Position numbers and translations under genes: made by a program
Part shown: in pieces, positions 59,140 to 64,000 of the stretch
How positions within the stretch are numbered: the stretch's first letter is position 1
Layout of the letters: each line of letters starts with the position of its first letter
From: Desulfobacteraceae bacterium
GTDB lineage: Bacteria > Desulfobacterota > Desulfobacteria > Desulfobacterales > Desulfobacteraceae
Direction of reading: 5' to 3'
DNA: 64,000 nt
Assembly (NCBI GenBank): GCA_024225635.1
Contig: JAAEMK010000895.1
Location: forward strand, 1-64,000
Notes under the pieces: generated by a model
What the model was told of the DNA's origin: nothing
Seen by the model: only the letters and a program-made list of their open reading frames with translations
Databases searched by the model: none

Positions 59140-61043
59140 AACCATTGAAATGTTCCCTGAGATTCAAGACCAACCTGGCCATTCTGATCACCTTTTTCTC
59201 CATTGCACTGCTCTTTTCGGCCATTCACCAGCCCATGCGGAACCGGCATTTCCGAACCATGACCGAAAAGATCGAACTGGTTCTTGATACCCTTGTCCAG
59301 CGGGACCAGGCCCCCCTTGGCAACGAGATCTTTGACGGAAACATCCGGGCCATGGCCATCCGGATCAAAGCCATGATGGAGGTCAAGGGCATGCTTGCCA
59401 TCAGCGTGTTTGACGCAACGGGCGCCCTGCTCATCCAGGAAAGCCGGAATCCCGCCATTTATGACCTCACCCGGCTGAAGGGCGATCCCGGCATCCGGCA
59501 AAAACGGTGGGGCAATACCGACACCCTGACCTACCTCCGGGCAATCTCCGTCATCGGAGAACCCCTGGGCTGGATCAGAATCTGCTACTCCCTTGAAGAC
59601 ATAAAGAAAAATCAACGCTATACCAACCGGATCGTAGCAGGCCTGCTGGCCTCCATCCTCATTGTCATGCTGGCGGTGCTCAACCTGATCCTTTCCAGGA
59701 CCATTCTCCGGCCCATCACCATTCTCCGGGATGCCATGGAACAGGTAGGCCGGCTCCGGTACCAAAAAAGGGTCCACATCGAAAGCCGGGATGAGGTCGG
59801 TGACCTTGCCGCAAGTTTCAACCGCATGTCCCGGGATCTTGACCGTTTTCACCGGGAGATCCAAACCCGCCAGGAGGAAACCAACCAGGTGCGCCTGTTC
59901 CTGAAAAACATCATCGACGCCATGCCGTCGGTACTCGTGGGAATCAACCGTGACCAAGGGATTACCCACTGGAACCTTCAGGCGGAAAAAATAACGGGGT
60001 TCTCCCCGGACAGGGCAAGGGGCATGGCCGTTCACAAGATTTTTGCCTGGAAGGGATTTCCCGCCGCCATCATCGAAAAGTCGCTCAGGGAAAAAAAGAT
60101 CCGGCAACAGACCAAAATTCCCGTCACCATCAACGGGACCCCCCGTTTTATGGACATGACCGTCTATCCCCTGGAGTCCACGGGAAAGACAGATGCCGTC
60201 ATCCGCATGGATGATGTCACCGACCATGTCAGGATGGAGGAGATGGTGATCCAGTCTGAAAAAATGCTCTCCGTAGGCGAACTTGCCGCTGGCATGGCCC
60301 ATGAAATCAACAATCCCCTGGCCGGTGTCCTCCAGAATGCCGCCGTCATCAAAAACCGCCTCACCGGGGATCTTCCAGCCAACCACAAGGCGGCAACGGC
60401 TTGCCGAACCACCCTGCCAACCATCCGATCATACATGGAACACCGGCAGATCTTCTCCCTGTTAGACCATGTTCACCACGCCGGAACCCGGGCGGCGGAC
60501 ATCGTAACGGACATGCTCAGCTTTTCCCGCAAGGGGGAGGGAAGCTTCTCCTTCCACCAGCTGAACCGGCTCCTGGACGAAACCCTGAATCTTGTCAGCT
60601 CGGACTACAACCTGACAAAGCATTTTGACTTTAAGCAAATCCTTATCCAGCGGGAGTATGAGGCGTCTCTTCCCCAGATCCCCTGCGATAAAGGTAAACT
60701 GCAGCAGGTGTTTTTGAACATTCTCCAGAACGGGGCCCATGCCATGGCGGAAAACCCGGAGAAAACTTCCCCCGACCGGTTCATTCTCAGGGCAAAGGCC
60801 TGCCCCGGAACCCTACAGGTGGAGATCGAGGACAACGGGCCGGGCATATCCCCGGATCAGTGCAAACGGATCTTTGAGCCCTTTTTCACCACCAAGCCCG
60901 TTGGAACAGGCACCGGCCTTGGGCTCTCCGTCTCCTATTTCATCATTACCAAAACCCACAACGGATCCATGGAGGTGGCATCTGTTCCCGGCAAGGGGAC
61001 AAATTTCATCATCCGGCTTCCCATCCAACAGGAGGAGCTATGA
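59136..61043 (+). CDS. Membrane sensor histidine kinase with HAMP and PAS domains
   Basis: 635 residues from a TTG overlapping the SBP stop. Membrane segments near 12-30 and 168-190 enclose a ~135-residue periplasmic sensor. HAMP (DEVGDLAASFNRMSRDL), PAS (LFLKNIIDAMPSVLVGINRD, with GFSPDRARGM), HisKA with the phospho-acceptor in AAGMAHEINNPLAG, and HATPase with FLNILQNGAHAM, EDNGPGI, EPFFTTKPVGTGTGLGLSVS. No receiver follows and no response regulator is in the trio. The next gene overlaps by ATGA. Confident. Confidence 0.93.
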   Translation: MKPLKCSLRFKTNLAILITFFSIALLFSAIHQPMRNRHFRTMTEKIELVLDTLVQRDQAPLGNEIFDGNIRAMAIRIKAMMEVKGMLAISVFDATGALLIQESRNPAIYDLTRLKGDPGIRQKRWGNTDTLTYLRAISVIGEPLGWIRICYSLEDIKKNQRYTNRIVAGLLASILIVMLAVLNLILSRTILRPITILRDAMEQVGRLRYQKRVHIESRDEVGDLAASFNRMSRDLDRFHREIQTRQEETNQVRLFLKNIIDAMPSVLVGINRDQGITHWNLQAEKITGFSPDRARGMAVHKIFAWKGFPAAIIEKSLREKKIRQQTKIPVTINGTPRFMDMTVYPLESTGKTDAVIRMDDVTDHVRMEEMVIQSEKMLSVGELAAGMAHEINNPLAGVLQNAAVIKNRLTGDLPANHKAATACRTTLPTIRSYMEHRQIFSLLDHVHHAGTRAADIVTDMLSFSRKGEGSFSFHQLNRLLDETLNLVSSDYNLTKHFDFKQILIQREYEASLPQIPCDKGKLQQVFLNILQNGAHAMAENPEKTSPDRFILRAKACPGTLQVEIEDNGPGISPDQCKRIFEPFFTTKPVGTGTGLGLSVSYFIITKTHNGSMEVASVPGKGTNFIIRLPIQQEEL

Positions 61044-62008
61044 ACAACCTCGAAGAGAAACTTCATGCCTGGAACGGCAACCTGGAAAAAGAGACCGAAA
61101 TAACCCTTATCACCACCGGCAGCGGCCAGGACACCCCTTTTACGGATTTCTGCGACCGCCTGGCATCGGCCCTGCCCAATATAAAGGTAACCAGAGAAAA
61201 CGACCCGGAAAAGACCCTTCCGGAGATACGCCTCACCGGAAACCTCGTCTATTCAGCCCTCCCCCTTGAGCAGGAGCTTGAACCCTTTCTCGAGGCCCTC
61301 TCCCGGGTAGTCGGCCCTGTCCCCGGCCTGCCGGAAGGGATAAAGGAAAAACTTGCCGGGATCGACATTCCAATCCGGCTCAAACTCTATGTTGCCGTGC
61401 ACTGCCCCCACTGCCCGGCCATGGTCCGGGCCATCACGCCCCTGGCTACCGCCTGTGACCAAATTCACCTGAACGTGGTGGACGGCACCCTGTTTCCCGA
61501 AGAGGCGTCAGTGGACAATGTGATGTCGGCCCCCTGCCTTATCCTGGACAATGATATCCGGTGGACCGGCAGCGTGGACCCGGCTGAAGTGGTGGACATG
61601 ATCGTGAACCGGGACCCGGCCCTTTTGAGCGCCGCCTCCCTCCGGATGATCCTTGAAGAGGGCAAGGCCGGCTGGATCGCAGCCAGGATGATGGAGGCCA
61701 GCGCCATCTTCCCGGCCTTTATCGAGCTTTTGCTCCACGAGACCTGGTCGGTGCGCCTGGGAGCCATGGTGGTGCTGGAGGAGATGGCGGAAGCGATGCC
61801 GGCCCTGGCTGCCCGGATCACCGATCCCCTGTGGACGGCCTTTGAAGGGGCGGATATTCCTGTAAAGGGAGACATCCTCTACGCCCTTGGCGAGGCGGGC
61901 GATCCCGGGATAGGGACAAAAATCAGGGAACTTGCCCCCACCCTCGGGAACCAGGACCTCAAGGAAGCGGCAGCCGAGGCCCTCGAGGCCATTGAATCAC
62001 GTTCTTAG
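61040..62008 (+). CDS. AhpF-N-like dithiol protein with HEAT-like C-terminal helices
   Basis: 322 residues. Residues 1-~190 look like the tandem thioredoxin folds of the AhpF N-terminal domain: an inactive first fold, then a second one with the dithiol CPHC (Cys122, Cys125) in LKLYVAVHCPHCPAMVRAIT. From about 195 on, helical repeats like HEAT/PBS units (LLLHETWSVRLGAMVVLEEM, then KGDILYALGEAGDPGIGTKI). No FAD domain. It is the last of three overlapping genes with a periplasmic binding protein and a sensor kinase, suggesting redox coupling of a signal. Its 3' end overlaps the convergent HAD gene by 12 bases. Function unproven. Confidence 0.8.
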   Translation: MNNLEEKLHAWNGNLEKETEITLITTGSGQDTPFTDFCDRLASALPNIKVTRENDPEKTLPEIRLTGNLVYSALPLEQELEPFLEALSRVVGPVPGLPEGIKEKLAGIDIPIRLKLYVAVHCPHCPAMVRAITPLATACDQIHLNVVDGTLFPEEASVDNVMSAPCLILDNDIRWTGSVDPAEVVDMIVNRDPALLSAASLRMILEEGKAGWIAARMMEASAIFPAFIELLLHETWSVRLGAMVVLEEMAEAMPALAARITDPLWTAFEGADIPVKGDILYALGEAGDPGIGTKIRELAPTLGNQDLKEAAAEALEAIESRS

Positions 62009-62467
62009 GGTGGCGATGAGCCGCTGGGGCTTGAGCAGGAGGGCAAGGGCGTCCCGGATGTCCCGGCAGACAATGTCAGCGGACATGAGGGTTTCAACGC
62101 TTGCCCCCTCCTCCTGGATAAGGGCGATGCCGATCCTTGCAAGCTCCAGCATGGGGCCGTCGTTTCTGCCGTTGCCAATGCTGGCAACGGACCCGGCCCC
62201 AAGTTTCTCCACATACTTCCGCTTTGCCAGGTCCTGATTTTCACGACCAAGGATATGCAGGTTCACGGGCAGCCCGTCAAGCTCTTTGGCCACCTCACCA
62301 AAGGTATCTGCCGTGATCACATGGACCGCCAAATCCCTTGAAAGGCTCTCCACAAGCGATGCAACCCCGTCGAGCAGCTTTCCGTCACAAGCCATGGTAC
62401 CGTTATAATCCATCACCAGGTGGTCCAGGGCAAGCTCACCCAAGCCAGGCACCTCTATTTTTATCAT
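61997..62467 (-). CDS. Small HAD-superfamily hydrolase
   Basis: 156 residues from the ATG at 62467 (AGGAAGGA upstream). HAD motifs: DYNGTMACDG (nucleophile Asp, with Asn at +2 instead of the usual Asp), VITADTF, Lys in AKRKYVEKLG, and SIGNGRNDGPML. No cap domain, as in P-type ATPase P-domain-like soluble HADs. The Asp to Asn change at +2 removes the general acid of phosphatases, so activity may be low or of another kind. Overlaps the dithiol gene tail to tail by 12 bases. Confidence 0.85.
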   Translation of the reverse strand: MIKIEVPGLGELALDHLVMDYNGTMACDGKLLDGVASLVESLSRDLAVHVITADTFGEVAKELDGLPVNLHILGRENQDLAKRKYVEKLGAGSVASIGNGRNDGPMLELARIGIALIQEEGASVETLMSADIVCRDIRDALALLLKPQRLIATLRT

Positions 62468-62621
62468 CTGATCCTTCCTTTCCGGCAGAAGCACTGCTTC
62501 GCCTTGACTTTTTTCCGATTTTTCTACAAAAATACAACTTTGCATGGCCTTACGCGAAAATGCAAAAATGCGAAGATACAACCTATACCACCAGAAACCG
62601 GAATGACAAGGAGAATCATCC

Positions 62622-62972
62622 ATGAAAATAGTAGACTACAAGGATATCGAACCCACACGATTTGACAACGACGTAGCCAAAGGAGTGACGGGCCGGGTGG
62701 TCATTGGCAAGGCCGACGGGGCCGACAACTTCTGCATGCGGGTCTTTGAGCTTGGGAAAGACGGTCATACCCCCTGCCACACCCATGAATGGGAGCATGA
62801 GATCTTCTTCCATTCCGGCAATGGGGAAGTTCTTTCAGAAGACCAATGGACACCTGTATCACCGGGAACGGCCGTCCTGATTCCCGGGAACGGGAAGCAT
62901 CAGATCCGGAACCGGGGAGAGGAACCCCTGGTTTTTGTCTGCCTCGTCCCTGCCGGAGCACCGGAGCTGTAA
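62622..62972 (+). CDS. Single-domain cupin protein
   Basis: 116 residues. Small RmlC-type cupin: motif 1 HTPCHTHEWEHEIFFHSGNG (His, His, Glu metal ligands) and motif 2 PGNGKHQIRNRGEEPLVFVC (His). A metal site of the 3-His/1-Glu kind is likely. Such small cupins have many roles, from sugar isomerase to sensor. ATG after AAGGAGAA. The stop overlaps the next start by one base (TAATG), so both are surely one transcript. Confidence 0.9.
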   Translation: MKIVDYKDIEPTRFDNDVAKGVTGRVVIGKADGADNFCMRVFELGKDGHTPCHTHEWEHEIFFHSGNGEVLSEDQWTPVSPGTAVLIPGNGKHQIRNRGEEPLVFVCLVPAGAPEL

Positions 62973-64000
62973 TGGTACCCCGAAGCTGCGTCGGCAAAGA
63001 CGGCTGTTTTATCGTCGGCATCCATGATCCCGGATTCAAGGTGGCCAACCTCAGGGAGAACGACCACCTTTGCCCCCTGGGCGCCCTGCCCGACGGCACC
63101 CCGGTGGAAAACCGGGCCAATTTCCCAAAGGGCGACGTGGAAGAACCCCATGCCGACCGCATCTATGAAATTGCAAACCCCTTTTCCTTCAGGGGGGTCA
63201 CCTATGTCAACTCCAGGTGGGCGGACCGGACGGCGGACGCCCCGGAGAGCATCTTGCTGCCTGGGGCTGAGGAGGTATCCTTTCTGTCGACCCTGGAAGG
63301 CTGGTTCCTTAAGAACGGCATCGAGGGCAAACACCCCGGGGATCTGGTCCGGCTCCTGCCCCGGCCCATGCGCATGGCCCTTGCCGACACCTCAACCGAT
63401 CCCGGGGAACTCGTAGCCCTTGCCAAGGGCTGCTGTTCCTTTATATTCGAGGAGGGGAAAACGACACCCACGGGCCTTGCGTTCAAGGGCGACACCCCTG
63501 ACAAGGCAATCCCTGAGATCCATGACCACACCCTGTTTGAGATCATTGCCAACAACCCCTTTCTGCCGGACACCTACAAGCGGGCAATGGTGCTGACCCC
63601 CGGGGTCCAGGGCACAAGCGAAATCGTGGGGGAGTGGCAGGCGGAGGACAGCCATGTGTTTGAGTACCTTCGAACCAACTCCTACATTCCCTGGGGTCAT
63701 TTTGCCGCCAACACGGCGGACGACACCGTGCGGTACAAAATCCGGGACCTGACCCTTGCCGACATGAAGGGGATGCGCCACCTGTGCTACCAGCGGATCT
63801 ATGCCATGACGGCCCAGCAGCTGGGAATTCCCCTGCCCGGCCAACGACAGACCTTATCGGAACAGGCCCTGGAAAATCTTCGCCTGGCCGTCCGCCGCCG
63901 CCTGGACGAGGGCGATTGCGATCTCAGGTTCAACGGCTCATTATGGGGATGGAACTTTGGATTCGGGTTTGCCCAGTCAGGGTACCGGCTCCACGCCTCC
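62972..64000 (+). CDS. Unrecognised protein, 3' end outside window
   Basis: The frame opens at the ATG overlapping the cupin stop and stays open for all 343 codons to the window edge. No family is recognised. The protein begins MVPRSCVGKDGCFIVGIHDP, lacks a signal peptide, and is rich in short aromatic and acidic stretches (SYIPWGHFAANTADDTVRYK, then GMRHLCYQRIYAMTAQQLGI). The last visible part (FNGSLWGWNFGFGFAQSGYR) is Gly/Phe-rich. G/C-rich third positions like its neighbours and the overlap with the cupin mark it as a true gene. Partners or activity cannot be inferred beyond co-expression with the cupin. Confidence 0.75.
   Translation, partial: MVPRSCVGKDGCFIVGIHDPGFKVANLRENDHLCPLGALPDGTPVENRANFPKGDVEEPHADRIYEIANPFSFRGVTYVNSRWADRTADAPESILLPGAEEVSFLSTLEGWFLKNGIEGKHPGDLVRLLPRPMRMALADTSTDPGELVALAKGCCSFIFEEGKTTPTGLAFKGDTPDKAIPEIHDHTLFEIIANNPFLPDTYKRAMVLTPGVQGTSEIVGEWQAEDSHVFEYLRTNSYIPWGHFAANTADDTVRYKIRDLTLADMKGMRHLCYQRIYAMTAQQLGIPLPGQRQTLSEQALENLRLAVRRRLDEGDCDLRFNGSLWGWNFGFGFAQSGYRLHAS

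Overview
The window comes from a sulfate-reducing bacterium of the Desulfobacterota, most likely the Desulfobacteraceae or a close relative. The evidence is a complete dsrA-dsrB-dsrD-cbiA block on the minus strand (44194 to 39912), a tetrahaem cytochrome c3, a polyhydroxyalkanoate (PHA) locus, two MinD/ferredoxin ATPases with NifX-like partners, and many sigma-54 and chemosensory proteins. Base composition is GC-rich with strong G/C third positions in the genes; the intergenic gaps are clearly more AT-rich. I see no rRNA, tRNA, CRISPR array or transposase gene.

Layout. 1-504 is the 3' end of a secreted protein with a MopE-type metal-binding motif. 635-6066 (minus) is a signalling group: PAS-LuxR regulator, hybrid REC-kinase-REC protein, chemoreceptor. 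6232-10281 holds a membrane polyferredoxin, a divergent sigma-54 activator, a cation-diffusion transporter and an ArsR repressor. 10389-17479 is a two-sided PHA locus: leftward a PHA synthase-like protein with a lysine/alanine/proline tail and two small phasin-like proteins; rightward phaR, phaE, class III phaC, a double-GAF protein and a phaJ-like hydratase, with good promoters facing away from each other in between. 17600-20574 holds an HTH/two-CW protein, a dienoyl-CoA isomerase-like crotonase and a CoA-disulfide-reductase-like flavoprotein. 20637-23273 is a phage-shock module (pspA-pspB-pspC, divergent pspF, near-consensus sigma-54 promoter between them). 23386-25451 holds CcdA, a thioredoxin-fold protein, an FmdB-type zinc ribbon and a cyclophilin. 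25533-32150 holds a second chemoreceptor, serB, a PilZ protein, purine nucleoside phosphorylase and a class III aminotransferase.

32186-35910 is a glycerol-3-phosphate module (glpR-like regulator, divergent glpA and glpB, no glpC). 36137-38966 holds a DEAD-box helicase and tatB/A-tatC. 39103-46232 holds cytochrome c3, the dsr block and, upstream of dsrA, an unknown protein plus a TPR protein in their own operon. 46513-52677 holds a DapA-like aldolase, a YkgJ-type protein, the MinD/NifX/CGGC group and galU. 52835-57844 (minus) holds a PHP(EndoQ-like)-UvrD fusion, an unknown protein, a CPBP protease and a lytic transglycosylase. 58021-62008 is a tightly coupled trio: substrate-binding protein, sensor kinase, and a protein joining an AhpF-like dithiol domain to HEAT-like helices. 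A HAD hydrolase, a cupin and an unrecognised protein running off the right edge complete the window.

Together the genes describe an anaerobe that reduces sulfite with DsrAB, stores carbon as PHA fed from beta-oxidation, guards its membrane with the Psp response, and exports folded cofactor proteins by Tat. The most unusual non-coding DNA lies on either side of galU: an inverted repeat followed by seven 16-bp tandem units (51124-51340), and GGGGACAGATTT-type palindromes with tandem copies (52694-52830). Both look like REP/MITE-type debris without a transposase in the window.
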